A stretch of DNA of 64,000 bases from Mycoplana azooxidifex (lineage in GTDB: Bacteria; Pseudomonadota; Alphaproteobacteria; Rhizobiales; Rhizobiaceae): the NCBI RefSeq assembly GCF_014196765.1, contig NZ_JACIEE010000003.1:1-64000 (forward strand), read 5' to 3'. Of the stretch, positions 34,616 through 44,900 are shown piece by piece. Position numbers and translations under genes: made by a program. The notes under the pieces are model-generated. The model had not been told where the DNA came from. It saw only the letters and a list, made by a program, of their open reading frames with translations, and did no database searches. The first letter of the stretch is position 1. The number at the start of each line of letters is the position of its first letter.

Positions 34616-34652
34616 CGTGTCTTCCTTTCGGGTTGGGCTCGGATTGGCAGCG

Positions 34653-35153
34653 TCAGTTCGACCTGCGCTCATGCTGTTCGAGGAAGGCGCATCCGCGCGC
34701 GGCGATGGCGCCGTCCCCGTCTTCTTTCTCCAGGTCGCCGAGGATGTCGGCGATGCTGGTTCTCGCAAGCTCGGCGCGGTAGGCCCTCTCGGCCCGCAGC
34801 ATCGCCGCATTGATCCCGCAGGGGCGGGCGAAGTAACCGGCCGGCAGCTGATTGGGGCCGCGCTGGCGGATCTCCTTGCAGCGGAAGGCCGGCTCGGGGC
34901 CCTCGACCGCAAGAACGATATCGAGAAGCGTGATCTCCTCTTTGGCGCGCGCCAGCCGATAGCCACCGCGCGGCCCCGGCACGGTCTGCAGTATCCCCGC
35001 CCCCGACAGCGCCTGCAGATGCTTCAGCAGGTAGCTGGTCGAGACTGCATGGAACTCCGCAAGCGCTGCCGCCGACAGAACGCCTTCGGCGGAAAGTCCC
35101 GCCAGCATCCCGACGCTGTGGATCGCCTGTTCAACGCCTTCGCTGAGTTTCAA
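34653..35153 (-). CDS. Rrf2 family transcriptional regulator
   Basis: A 166-residue regulator with the Rrf2 winged helix (AIHSVGMLAGLSAEGVLSAAALAEFHAVSTSYLLKHLQALSGAGILQTVPGPRGGYRLAR). Family members with an iron-sulfur cluster (IscR, NsrR, RirA) have three close Cys; here only two are visible in the effector region (RCKEI and ARPCGI), so thiol sensing is more likely than cluster binding. It is followed by an AhpD-like gene and preceded by a palindrome suited to autoregulation. Confidence 0.9.
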   Translation of the reverse strand: MKLSEGVEQAIHSVGMLAGLSAEGVLSAAALAEFHAVSTSYLLKHLQALSGAGILQTVPGPRGGYRLARAKEEITLLDIVLAVEGPEPAFRCKEIRQRGPNQLPAGYFARPCGINAAMLRAERAYRAELARTSIADILGDLEKEDGDGAIAARGCAFLEQHERRSN

Positions 35154-35170
35154 AGTCGCCTCCTAATTCG

Positions 35171-35187
35171 TGGATATTTTTTATCCA
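35171..35187. promoter_or_regulatory. palindrome upstream of the Rrf2 gene
   Basis: TGGATA-TTTTT-TATCCA, 17 bp, lies 18 bp upstream of the Rrf2 start and between divergent genes. The A/T-rich dyad of this length is like known Rrf2-family operators, so autoregulation is likely. Confidence 0.5.
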
Positions 35188-35325
35188 TGATTATTGGCGG
35201 AGTCAAGCGGCATCCTCGAAGGAGCGAAAACGTAGCGACCGACATCGGTGTAACGTCTTGAAATTGCCCGCGTTGCAACGTGAAAATCGATATCGTCGCC
35301 TCGCGATATGCGCTAGTTTCGCCCC

Positions 35326-37908
35326 GTGAGCGTGACCCATTCCACCGATCCGGGGCATGACGGCCTCCTCTCCGGACCCTTTGCCGAGTGGTTTTTGGCG
35401 CGGGGATGGGCGCCGCGTGCGCATCAGCTGGAGCTGCTCGCGCGCTCGCGATCTGGCGAGAGCCTGCTTCTGATCGCGCCGACCGGGGCGGGCAAGACTC
35501 TGGCCGGCTTCCTGCCGTCGCTGACCGATCTTTTCGCCCGCGGACGGATGCCGCCGGGATCGGGCTTCACCGGTATCCACACCCTCTACATCTCGCCGCT
35601 CAAGGCGCTTGCCGTCGACATCGAGCGCAACCTCACGACGCCGGTGGAAGAGATGGGCCTGCCCGTGACGATCGAGACGCGGACGGGCGACACGCCGCAA
35701 TCGAAGCGCCAGCGCCAGCGACTGAACCCGCCGGACATCCTCCTGACCACGCCGGAACAGCTGGCGCTGCTGATCGCCAACGGCGAGGCGGACCGTTTCT
35801 TCAAGGACCTGCAAATCGTCGTCTTCGACGAGTTGCACTCGCTCGTCACCTCCAAGCGCGGCCATCTCCTGTCGCTCGGGCTGGCGCGGCTGCGACGGCT
35901 TGCGCCGGGCCTGCGCACCATCGGGCTTTCGGCGACGGTCGCAGAACCGATGGATCTGCGCCGCTGGCTGGTCGAACAGGCGCCCGACGCCGACCACCAT
36001 GCCGGCCTTGTGCTCGGGCCGGAAGGCGCGAGGCCGATCATCACCATCCTGAAGAGCGAGGAGCGCATCCCCTGGTCCGGCCATTCGGCACGCTACGCCA
36101 TGCCGGAGGTCTACCAGGCGATCCGCGAGCATCGCACGGCGCTGCTCTTCGTCAACACCCGCAGCCAGGCGGAGATGCTGTTCCAGGAGCTGTGGAACAT
36201 CAACGAGGAGACGCTGCCGATCGCGCTGCATCACGGCTCGCTCGACGTCGGCCAGCGCCGGAAGGTCGAGGCGGCGATGGCGGAAAACCGGCTGAGGGCG
36301 GTGGTCGCCACCTCGACGCTCGACCTCGGCATCGACTGGGGAGACGTCGACCTCGTCATCCATGTCGGTGCACCGAAGGGAGCCTCGCGGCTCGCCCAGC
36401 GCATCGGCCGAGCCAACCACCGCATGGACGAGCCGAGCCGGGCGATCCTGGTCCCGGCCAACCGTTTCGAGGTGATGGAATGCCAGGCCGCGCTCGACGC
36501 CAACTATGTCGGCGCGCAGGATACGCCGCCGATGACGGAAGGCGCGCTCGACGTGCTCGCCCAGCATGTGCTCGGCATGGCCTGCGCGGCCCCCTTCGAC
36601 GAGGACGCGCTGTTTACCGAGGTCATTTCAGCAGCGCCCTATGCGGCGCTGCCGCGCGAGACCTTCTCCCGCGTCGTCGATTTCGTCGCCACCGGCGGCT
36701 ACGCGCTGCGCACCTACGAGCGCTATGCGCGGATCCGCAGGACGACGGACGGGCTGTGGCGCGTCTCCAATCCGCAGGTCGCGCAGCAGTACCGGATGAA
36801 CCTCGGCACGATCGTCGAGATGCCGATGCTGAACCTGCGGCTCGTCAGGCGCAATGCGCGCGGCTCGCTCGGCCGGGGCGGAGCGACGCTCGGCAAGGTC
36901 GAGGAATACTTCCTGGAGACGATGACACCCGGCGATACCTTTCTCTTTGCCGGCAAGGTGCTGCGCTTCGAGGCGATCCGCGAAAACGAATGCCTGGTCA
37001 GCCAGGCGTTTTCGATGGATCCCAAGGTTCCGGTCTATGCCGGCGGCAAGTTTCCGCTGTCGACCTACCTGGCCGACCAGGTGCGGGCGATGCTGGCCGA
37101 TCCGGAGCGCTGGCGGGCGCTGCCGCCGCAGGTCCGCGACTGGCTGTCAATCCAGCGCGACGTCTCGATGCTGCCTGGGCGCGACGAGCTGCTGATCGAG
37201 ACCTTCCCGCGTGGCAGCCGGCACTACATGGTCGCCTATGCCTTCGAAGGGCGGCTTGCCCACCAGACGCTCGGCATGCTGCTGACGCGCCGGCTGGAGC
37301 GGGCGGGACTGAAGCCGCTCGGCTTCGTCGCCACGGACTATTCGCTGGCCGTCTGGGCGCTGGACGACCTGGGGGCGGCGTTCAGGACCCGCCAGCCGTC
37401 GCTCGCCGACCTTTTCGACGAGGACATGCTCGGCGACGACCTGGAGGCCTGGCTCGACGAAAGCTGGATGCTGAAGCGCACCTTCCGCAATTGTGCCGTG
37501 ATTGCAGGGCTGATCGACCAGCGCCACCCGGGCCGGGAGAAGACGGGACGGCAGGTGACGGTCTCGGCCGACCTGATCTATGGCGTGCTGCGCAGCCACG
37601 AGCCGGACCACATCCTCCTGCAGGCGACAAGGCAGGATGCGGCGGCCGGGCTTTTGGACATCGCCCGGCTCGGCGCTATGCTGAACCGAATCAGGGGTCA
37701 CATCACCCATCGGGCGCTCGACCGGATCTCGCCGCTCGCGGTCCCGGTCATGCTGGAGATCGGTAAGGAGCCGGTCTCGGGCGAAGCGCACGACCAGGTC
37801 CTGGCCGAGGCGGCGGAAGACCTGATCGCCGAGGCCATGGGCGACGCGGCGATGCGCGAGGCCGAAGCAAGCCCGCGCGAGATCGACGGCCGACGGGAGC
37901 GGGAATGA
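35326..37908 (+). CDS. ligase-associated DEAD/DEAH-box helicase (Lhr-like)
   Basis: An 860-residue superfamily 2 helicase of the Lhr family. Motif I is LIAPTGAGKTLAGF, motif II DELH in VVFDELHSL, motif III GLSATVAEP, motif VI LAQRIGRANHRMD, and STLDLGIDWGDVDLVIHVGAPKG sits in between. The C-terminal half (about 450-860) is the Lhr-core winged-helix and beta-rich region. The GTG start gives VSVTHSTDPG. The next gene encodes the phosphoesterase PdeM, the usual partner in the ligase-associated DNA damage response set. The DNA ligase and exonuclease of that set are not in the window. Confidence 0.93.
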   Translation: MSVTHSTDPGHDGLLSGPFAEWFLARGWAPRAHQLELLARSRSGESLLLIAPTGAGKTLAGFLPSLTDLFARGRMPPGSGFTGIHTLYISPLKALAVDIERNLTTPVEEMGLPVTIETRTGDTPQSKRQRQRLNPPDILLTTPEQLALLIANGEADRFFKDLQIVVFDELHSLVTSKRGHLLSLGLARLRRLAPGLRTIGLSATVAEPMDLRRWLVEQAPDADHHAGLVLGPEGARPIITILKSEERIPWSGHSARYAMPEVYQAIREHRTALLFVNTRSQAEMLFQELWNINEETLPIALHHGSLDVGQRRKVEAAMAENRLRAVVATSTLDLGIDWGDVDLVIHVGAPKGASRLAQRIGRANHRMDEPSRAILVPANRFEVMECQAALDANYVGAQDTPPMTEGALDVLAQHVLGMACAAPFDEDALFTEVISAAPYAALPRETFSRVVDFVATGGYALRTYERYARIRRTTDGLWRVSNPQVAQQYRMNLGTIVEMPMLNLRLVRRNARGSLGRGGATLGKVEEYFLETMTPGDTFLFAGKVLRFEAIRENECLVSQAFSMDPKVPVYAGGKFPLSTYLADQVRAMLADPERWRALPPQVRDWLSIQRDVSMLPGRDELLIETFPRGSRHYMVAYAFEGRLAHQTLGMLLTRRLERAGLKPLGFVATDYSLAVWALDDLGAAFRTRQPSLADLFDEDMLGDDLEAWLDESWMLKRTFRNCAVIAGLIDQRHPGREKTGRQVTVSADLIYGVLRSHEPDHILLQATRQDAAAGLLDIARLGAMLNRIRGHITHRALDRISPLAVPVMLEIGKEPVSGEAHDQVLAEAAEDLIAEAMGDAAMREAEASPREIDGRRERE

Positions 37909-37921
37909 GAATGGAGTGTCG

Positions 37922-38647
37922 ATGAACAGGCTCGCGCTCGCCGCGATGGAGATCGAGGATTTCGGCTCGCTGTCGGCCCGCACGGTGATCGCCGGCGTCG
38001 AGGCCGTGTGCGATCCGTTCGGCGCGCTCTACCTGCCGGCGACGCGGCTCCTCGTCGTTTCCGACCTGCATCTGGAGAAGGGCGCGGCCTTTGCGCGGCG
38101 GGGCATGCTGCTGCCGCCCTATGACACGCTGGCGACGCTGAAGATCCTGGAAGCAGTGATCGCGCGGCACGATCCGGCCATCGTCGTCAGCCTCGGTGAC
38201 AATTTCCACGACCGCGTCGGCTCGTTGCACCTGCCGGAGACTTTCCGTGCCCGGATCGAGCAGATGGCGCGGGGGCGCGAGTGGATCTGGATCAACGGCA
38301 ACCACGACCCGGACGGCACCACCGGCCTGCCCGGCCAGTCCGCCGACGAGGTCCACTATGCCGGGCTCGCCTTCCGCCACGAACCTTCGGACAAGGAGAG
38401 TGCCGGCGAGATCGCCGGGCACCTGCACCCTTCCGCAACCGTGCGCCGGCGGGACAAGTCCGTGCGCCGGCCGTGCTTTGCCACGGACGGGAGACGGCTC
38501 CTGATGCCGGCCTTCGGCGTCACCACCGGCGGGCTCGACCTGCGACACCGCGCGATGGCGGGACTGTTCGAACGCGAAACGCTGGTGGCACACCTGCTCG
38601 GCCGCGACCGTGTCTATTCGGTGCGCTTCGCCAATCTCCTGGCCTGA
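37922..38647 (+). CDS. pdeM: ligase-associated DNA damage response endonuclease PdeM
   Basis: A 241-residue metallophosphoesterase. Its dimetal motifs are VVSDLHLEKG, VSLGDNFHD, INGNHDP and IAGHLHP. The RRPCFATDGRRLLMPAFGVTTGGLD segment is typical of PdeM, the phosphoesterase encoded next to Lhr-like helicases. The ATG at 37922 has GGAG with a 5-nt spacer; an in-frame GTG two codons upstream overlaps that site. It starts 13 bp after the helicase stop, so the two are co-transcribed and probably act together on damaged DNA. Confidence 0.92.
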   Translation: MNRLALAAMEIEDFGSLSARTVIAGVEAVCDPFGALYLPATRLLVVSDLHLEKGAAFARRGMLLPPYDTLATLKILEAVIARHDPAIVVSLGDNFHDRVGSLHLPETFRARIEQMARGREWIWINGNHDPDGTTGLPGQSADEVHYAGLAFRHEPSDKESAGEIAGHLHPSATVRRRDKSVRRPCFATDGRRLLMPAFGVTTGGLDLRHRAMAGLFERETLVAHLLGRDRVYSVRFANLLA

Positions 38648-38650
38648 ACG

Positions 38651-39208
38651 TCAGGCTGCCCTTGGCGCGTAGCGCAGGATGACCGTGCCGTTCGACAGCG
38701 GCCGCGCCTCGATCAGGTCGAAGCGCTGCGGCGCGTCGCCGGCCTTGAAGAATGGCGTGCCCTTGCCGAGCCGCGTCGGCACCAGGCCGAGCATCACCTC
38801 GTCGACCAGGCCTTCGCCGAGCAGCGCGTGGGTCAGTTCGGCGCTTCCGAAGACGAAGATGTCCTTGCCCGGCTCCTGTTTCAGCCGGCGCAGGTCGCCG
38901 ACGATGTCGGCGGTCACAGTCGTGTTGTTCCAGTCCGAGCTCTCGAGCGTGCGCGAGGCGACGAGCTTCGGCAGCGTGTTCATGAAGCCCTTGACCGTGG
39001 TCTCTCCCTGCGTCGTCGTCCAGTAGGACTTCATGCCCTCGTAGGTCACGCGGCCGAAGACGAGCATCCGGGCACGCTCGCCGAACGCCTCGCTCATCTT
39101 CTCCAGTTCCTCGCCCCAGGCGTCGGCGTGAAACGCGAGGTCCCACTTTTCCTCGCCTTCGAAGTAGCCGTCGAGGCTGACCAGATTCCAGACGATCACC
39201 TTGCTCAT
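38651..39208 (-). CDS. dihydrofolate-reductase-like (RibD C-terminal) family protein
   Basis: A 185-residue protein of the YyaP/YwjB type. The N-terminus MSKVIVWNLVSLDGYFEGEEKWD and the NADPH-site motifs (LVFGRVTYEGM, DIFVFGSAELTHALL) are characteristic. Members reduce a pterin- or flavin-like substrate, but most are uncharacterised. GGAGG precedes the ATG. It diverges from an HxlR regulator gene with 105 bp between them, so the regulator probably controls it. Confidence 0.9.
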   Translation of the reverse strand: MSKVIVWNLVSLDGYFEGEEKWDLAFHADAWGEELEKMSEAFGERARMLVFGRVTYEGMKSYWTTTQGETTVKGFMNTLPKLVASRTLESSDWNNTTVTADIVGDLRRLKQEPGKDIFVFGSAELTHALLGEGLVDEVMLGLVPTRLGKGTPFFKAGDAPQRFDLIEARPLSNGTVILRYAPRAA

Positions 39209-39246
39209 TTCATCCTCCATCCCTTGGCGGGCAACGAACCAGTTGC

Positions 39247-39256
39247 ATTTCGAAAT
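39247..39256. promoter_or_regulatory. palindrome between the reductase and HxlR genes
   Basis: ATTTCGAAAT is a perfect 10-bp dyad, flanked by AACC and GGTT about equally far out. It is a plausible site for the HxlR regulator of the divergent pair. Confidence 0.35.
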
Positions 39257-39313
39257 CGGTTGAAGGCTACGCAGACCGATGGCAAAATGCAAGCAGATTC
39301 TCCGGAGACCGCC

Positions 39314-39820
39314 ATGAATGAAGACCACCGCTCGGGCTGCCCGATCAACCTGACGCTCGAGATCCTCGGCGATCGCTGGAGCCTGATCATCATCCGCGAC
39401 ATGATGTTCGGCAACCGCCGCCATTTCCGCGAATTGCTGACCCAATCCGAGGAAGGCATCGCCTCGAACATCCTGGCCGACAGGCTGAAGAAGCTGATGG
39501 AGAAGGGTCTCATCACGCGAAGGGACGATCCGAGCCACAAGCAGAAGGGCCTCTACAGCCTGACGGAGATGGCGATCGGGCTGGTGCCGTTGTTCGCCCA
39601 CATGGGCGCCTGGGGCCGGCGCCACCTGCCGGTGACGGAGGAACTGAGCATCCGCGCCGAACTGCTCGAGGACGGCGGCCCGGCCCTGTGGGACGCCTTC
39701 ATGGAGGAACTGCGCGCCATCCATCTTGGCACGCCGATGCCGGCCCGCTCCGTCTTCGGCGAACTTCGCGCTGCCTATGAAGCCGTGCTCGCGCGCAAGC
39801 AGGCGATGCCGCCGCTATAG
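39314..39820 (+). CDS. HxlR family transcriptional regulator
   Basis: A 168-residue winged-helix regulator with the HxlR signature: CPINLTLEILGDRWSLIIIRDMMFGNRRHFRELLTQSEEGIASNILADRLKKLMEKGLI. The single Cys in SGCPIN is at the place where several members (e.g. HypR, YodB) sense electrophiles or oxidants. GGAG sits before the ATG. The C-terminal extension (about 110-168) is longer than in minimal HxlR proteins. Its divergent partner is the reductase-like gene. Confidence 0.93.
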   Translation: MNEDHRSGCPINLTLEILGDRWSLIIIRDMMFGNRRHFRELLTQSEEGIASNILADRLKKLMEKGLITRRDDPSHKQKGLYSLTEMAIGLVPLFAHMGAWGRRHLPVTEELSIRAELLEDGGPALWDAFMEELRAIHLGTPMPARSVFGELRAAYEAVLARKQAMPPL

Positions 39821-39839
39821 GAGAGCGGCGGGCCGGACG

Positions 39840-40637
39840 TCAGTCCCTGCGGAAGACTACGCTAGCGATCCAGCCGGTGAGGACGGCCAGGATGACGGAA
39901 AGGACGCCGTAGGAGACCGGATTGTTGAAGGCGGCGTTCGAGATCATCTGCTCCAGGCCGGTCTTGACCACCCGCAGGGGCATCGCCTTCTCGCTGATGA
40001 AGACGCCGTCGCGGAAGAGCTGGGCGCGCACGACATGGGTGCCGTTCGGAACGTTTGCCGGCAACCGCACGGTCGCCTTGAACAGGCTGGCGCTGATGAA
40101 CTGCACGCCGCCCGGATGGCGTTGGAAGTAGCCGCCGGTTTCCTTCAGCCGGCGGAAAGCCGTGCGGAACTCGGAGACGTTGCTGCCGTCGCCGAAAAAG
40201 CCGACGGGATCGAGCCGGATGTGCTGCAGGCCGACGCCGATGCTGTTGAGAACCGCCACGGGCGCGATGTCGTCGACGTCGCGCGTGCTCGAAAGCGAGT
40301 AGGATTCCGGGGCGAGCTCGAAGGTCATGGAATGGCGGTTGACCCAGATGCCGAGCACGCGCTCCTTGCGCCGGACGGTCTGGTTGTCCTTGGGCCCTTC
40401 CAGCGCCACGACGATGTCATACTTGGCCTGGGCCAGAAGATCTGGATCATAGCCTTCGATGGCCCCGAAGATGGTCAGGTCGGCGCCGCGGAAATCGGAG
40501 GCAATGGCGATCTCGTCGGTGGACATGCCGATCTCGAGCCGCTCGCCGATTTCGGGCCGCCGGTCTTCCTGGGCGCCCGCCGGCGCGGCGGTTGCCAGGA
40601 CGAAAACAGCGAGGATCGCACGCAGGAGGGTTCTCAT
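39840..40637 (-). CDS. TIGR02186 family exported membrane-anchored protein
   Basis: A 265-residue protein. A signal peptide (MRTLLRAILAVFVLATAAPAGA) is followed by a periplasmic beta-rich domain (EIGMSTDEIAIASDFRGADLTIFGAIEG...) and a C-terminal membrane helix (GVLSVILAVLTGWIASVVF). The pattern matches TIGR02186, a family seen next to TauE/SafE permeases in alphaproteobacteria. It overlaps the permease gene stop by 4 bp, so the two are translationally coupled and probably form one complex. Role unknown. Confidence 0.87.
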   Translation of the reverse strand: MRTLLRAILAVFVLATAAPAGAQEDRRPEIGERLEIGMSTDEIAIASDFRGADLTIFGAIEGYDPDLLAQAKYDIVVALEGPKDNQTVRRKERVLGIWVNRHSMTFELAPESYSLSSTRDVDDIAPVAVLNSIGVGLQHIRLDPVGFFGDGSNVSEFRTAFRRLKETGGYFQRHPGGVQFISASLFKATVRLPANVPNGTHVVRAQLFRDGVFISEKAMPLRVVKTGLEQMISNAAFNNPVSYGVLSVILAVLTGWIASVVFRRD

Positions 40638-41560
40638 CGCCGCACCCCCTCGCTGACGATGGAGTAGATCTCCTCAGGCGTCAGCACCAGGTCCACGGCA
40701 AGGCGCATGCCGACCGCGAGCACGAGCATCGCCAGAAGCGCGCGCAGTTGCTCGCCGCGCAGGCGCTGGCCGACGCGCACGCCATATTGCGCACCGATGA
40801 CGCCGGCCACCATGAGGATGAAGGCCAGCACGATGTCGACGGAATTGTTGGTCGCCGCCTGCATGACGGTGGTGTAGGCGGTGACGAAGATGATCTGGAA
40901 CAGCGAGGTTCCGACCACGACGTTGGTGGGGATGCGCAGCAGGTAGATCATCGCCGGCACCATGATGAAGCCGCCGCCGACACCCATGATCGAGGTCAGG
41001 ATGCCGATCGAGAACCCGAGCACGACGACCGGGATGACGCTGAGATAGATCTTGGACTTCTTGAACCGCATCTTCAGCGGCAGTCCGTGTACCCAGTTAT
41101 GGTGGCCGGGTTTGCGCAGGTTGACGGGCTCATTCTTGGCCGCGCGCCTGAGCGCCCTGACGCTTTCGAACAGCATCAGCACGCCGACCACGCTGAGCAG
41201 GAGCACATAGAGCAGCGAGATGACGAGATCGAGCTGGCCGACGCGGCGCAGGAGCGCGAACAGCCAGATGCCCGCCGTCGCGCCAAGCAGACCGCCGACA
41301 AGCAGGACCGTCCCCAGCTTGATGTCGAGCGAGCCGCGGCGGAAATGGGTGATGGCACCGGAAATCGACGAGGCGACCACCTGGTTGGCGCCGGTGGCGA
41401 CCGCAACGATCGGGGGGATGTTGTAGAAGATCAGGAGCGGGGTGATCAGGAAGCCGCCGCCGACGCCGAACATGCCCGACAGAAAGCCGACGGCCGCGCC
41501 CATCCCCAGGATGATGAAGATGTTCACCGATATCTCGGCGATGGGCAGATAAACCGTCAC
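40634..41560 (-). CDS. TauE/SafE family sulfite exporter-like permease
   Basis: A 308-residue membrane protein with about eight helices in two halves, each opening with the TauE/SafE motif (GAAVGFLSGMFGVGGGFLITPLLIF and GILTSIMGVGGGFIMVPAMIYLL). The family moves anions such as sulfite, sulfoacetate or organosulfur compounds. The downstream TIGR02186 gene is coupled by an ATGA overlap. The exported compound is not known. Confidence 0.92.
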   Translation of the reverse strand: MTVYLPIAEISVNIFIILGMGAAVGFLSGMFGVGGGFLITPLLIFYNIPPIVAVATGANQVVASSISGAITHFRRGSLDIKLGTVLLVGGLLGATAGIWLFALLRRVGQLDLVISLLYVLLLSVVGVLMLFESVRALRRAAKNEPVNLRKPGHHNWVHGLPLKMRFKKSKIYLSVIPVVVLGFSIGILTSIMGVGGGFIMVPAMIYLLRIPTNVVVGTSLFQIIFVTAYTTVMQAATNNSVDIVLAFILMVAGVIGAQYGVRVGQRLRGEQLRALLAMLVLAVGMRLAVDLVLTPEEIYSIVSEGVRR

Positions 41561-41954
41561 AGCATTACCCCGATGGGCCGCAGGCCCGGAACGCGCAGCG
41601 CCCCTGTCGCCGCCTTACAGCAATCTCGTGACCGGAGCTGGCCCCGCCAGGTCCGGTAGTAGCAGGTTCGGCATACGGGTAAGCGCCAGGCAGGCGGAAC
41701 GCATGCCCGGTTCGACAGTCCCTCAGCACGTCATCGGCGTGGACCCGAACAGTCGCAAGACGACCCCGGGAACCGCCGCGATATCGGGCCGGACAAACCG
41801 ATCGGAGCCGGATTGCCTCGACCCGCCGCTCCCGTATCATTCTGAGCGGCTTGTGGTTTTTTCAAGGTGCGTCATGCCCTCAAGCGTCGCACGCCGTCAA
41901 CAGCTGCACGGATCGGCGCCGGGCTTTATGCGGTGCGGCGGGGCGCACCGGGGA
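41561..41954. other. 394-bp intergenic region between podJ and the TauE/SafE gene
   Basis: No convincing gene. A 91-codon open frame on the minus strand (41565-41840) has no protein-like composition. A stem GGTGCG/CGCACC with a 6-nt loop (41932-41949) lies just past the podJ stop and could end its transcript, though no T-tract follows. The rest should hold the promoter of the permease operon. Confidence 0.4.
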
Positions 41955-44900
41955 TCATCCCTGCTGCTTGTTGCGCTTCAGCAACTCGTTGATCAGCCTG
42001 TCGTCGATCTTGCCGGTCTCCGACTGGCCGACGGACTTCTGGAAGGCCTTGACGGCCTCCACCGTCTTCGGGCCCATCGCGCCGTCCGGCGTGCCAGCGT
42101 TGAAGCCGTTGTTGTTCAGGATCGCCTGGATGTTGCGGATCGCCTTCTTCATATCGACGGAAGCGGTCTTGGTTCCCTTGCCGACCCATTCGTCCGGCAG
42201 GTCGGTCGAGTTCGCCTTGTCGTCGAGCGGCTGCTGCTTCCACAGCTCGAGTTTCGCCTTGGCGCTCGCAAGCTGCTCCGGCTTCATGGCGTTGGCGACC
42301 TCGTCGCGCTTCTCGGCCGCATCCCGGTCGCCTTCGCGGGCGGCGATCGCAAACCACTTGTAGGACTCTTCGAGGTCCTGCTTCACGCCGTTGCCGCGGG
42401 CATAGAGAATGGCGAGATTGAACTGGCTGTCGCGAACGCCGAGCTCGGCGGCCTTCTTGAACCATTCGGCAGCGGCGGCATAGTCCGGCGCCTTGCCGCC
42501 GCCCGTGGCGAGCAGGACAGCGAGATTGTGGCTGGCGCTGGCGTTACCCTGCCGGGCGGCCTGCTCGTAGAGCCCGCGCGCCGTGCCGAGGTCGCGTTCG
42601 ACCCCCTGTCCCTTCTCGTAGAGGCTGCCGAGGCGATACTGCGCCGGCGCGAAGCCGCGGTCGGCCGACATCCGGTACCATTTTGCCGCTTCCGCCATGT
42701 CGATCGCGACGCCGCGGCCGTCGGTGAAGCGTGCGCCGAGTTCGAACAGCGCCAAGCTGTCGCCCTCGCCGGCCGACTTCGCCAGCGAGGCGGGCTCGAT
42801 TGCTGTCGGCACGGTGATCGCCTCGGTGACGTCCTGGTCGGGATCGCCGGCACCGACGACCGATTCCGTCGTGCTTTCGTCGGTGACCGGGACGTCCTCG
42901 ACGCCTTCCATGGATTCGTTCGTCACGATCGGCTCGAACCCGCCGGTCTCCGCCGCGGCATCGGCCGGACGCGTCAACTGCTGCGCACCGGTGATCGCCA
43001 GCACGGGATCGCCCGTGTCCATGCCGGTGTCCTCGACGGTCGGCGTGGGGATATCGTCGGCGGGCGCGGTGACGCCGTCGGGCAACGCGTCGTCGCCCTC
43101 GATCACCTCCACCTGGGCGCTCTGGACCGGAGCCGGGGCGCTCTCGACGGGCGCCGGGGAAGCGGCCTCCTGTGGTGCAACGGCCTCGTTTGCCACCGGC
43201 GTGCCGGCGACAGGGGCCGCCATTCTTGCCTGCTCGACCGGCGCGGTCGAAGGCGCCTCGTCGCCGCGCACCAGTGTGTCGACGAGCGGGTAGGACATGA
43301 TGGCCAGCAGGATCGCGCCAACGGCCATCAGGATCGGCCGGCGATGGCGGCCGAAGGCCGAGGCGGCAGCACCCGAGCCGGACGCCTTCTTTTCAGGCGC
43401 GAGACGGGAGATCGTATCGGATTCTTCTGCCGCCATGCGTGCGGCACGGCGGGCGGCGGCGATGAAGTCGGACTTGCCGGCATCGCTCGGCTTGCCGCGG
43501 CCATCCGCGGCCTGGTTTGCCCGGACGCGTTCCAGGATCTTGCGCACGTCGGGGGCGCCCGAACCCGGCTCGAGTAGCTGGTTAGCCACTTCCGGCGCGA
43601 TCTCGTCGCCCGGATCGAGCGACGGTGCCGGATCGATGTGCTGGCGCTCGACGGGGGCGGCAGGCACTTCCTTCCGCGCCGGCGCGAACCGGCGCGCCAA
43701 ACCCGAGATCAGTCCGCCCTTGGCCTTCTTCTCTACAGTCGCGGTCCCGGCGACTTCCGCGACAACAAGCTGGGAGCCCTCCTCGCCTTCGACCGCTGCC
43801 TCGTCCGCAAAGCCCGACGCCTCGGCGTCCGCCGTGACCGTACGCTGTCCAAAATCCTCGGGCCCGGCATCGAAGCCGTCGTCGACGAAGGGATATTCGT
43901 CGTCGTGGAAGGCCATGGCCGCCGCGCGCGGCGTCGCGGGCGAAGCCTGGTGTTCATCGGCCCGGTAGCCGTCCCGCGGCGCATCGAGCTGCTCCAGGCG
44001 GCCGGCGATCTGGACCAGCGTGTCGTGCAGGGCATCGAAGGTCCGCGCGGTGCGCTCCTCGCTGGAGCGCATCATGTCTTCCAGCGTGCGGAGGTCTTCG
44101 GCAAGTGCGGAGATCGCCGCCATGTCGGAGGAGGATGCGCCCCCCGTCTCGGCCCGCTGATAGGCCTGCATCACCGCGTCGGCAGCCTGCCGGGCCGCCT
44201 CGATGATGTATTCGTCGTTCGTCGCCATGTAGTCTTCGATCGTCGCCATGCGGTTGTCGAAGTCGGCGGGAAGGGCTGCGGACGATGTCGCCTGCGGCGC
44301 GCTGATCAGGGTCGACAGATGCGCGATCTGCGCCTCGAGGCTCTGCAGGACGGCATTGTCGCCCGCCGGGGCGGCACTGGTTCTGTCCAAACGGTCGGCG
44401 ATCGCCTGCAGCCGGCCCTCGATGGAGGAGAACCTCTCGCCGGACATCGGCGCGGCGGACGGGACGTCGAGATCTTCGATACGGCGGGCGAGCAGATCGA
44501 GGCGTTCGGCCAGCACATCGTTGACCGCACCCTGGTCGAGCGCGTCGATCTTGCGGGAAATGTCGGTGAGATGACCGGCAAGGTCGGCGCCCGCAGCCGG
44601 GGCACGCTGGCTCTGCTCGATCATGGAGGACAACTGGTCGAGGCGCTCTTCCAGGCGAATGGCGGCCTTCTCGTTGGCCATCTCCTCGATGCGGTAGGCC
44701 AGCGTTTCCAACCGCTGGCCGAGCCCCTGCTCGGGCGAAGGCCGGTGCGAGATCGTGTCGAGCTGGCCGGCAAGGTCGGCGATCCGGCCTTCCAGGCGCT
44801 GGAGCATGGCTGTGTCGGCGACAGATCCCGGGACGCGTGCGCCTGCAGCAATCGCGCGGCTGATTTCGTCGAGACGCAGGTCGAGACCCTCGAACTGGCT

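Noticed and set aside
35388-37766. 792-codon open frame on the plus strand
   Set aside because: It is another frame of the helicase gene and has no recognisable domain.
41565-41840. 91-codon open frame in the gap before podJ
   Set aside because: No ribosome site and no resemblance to a protein family; kept as intergenic.
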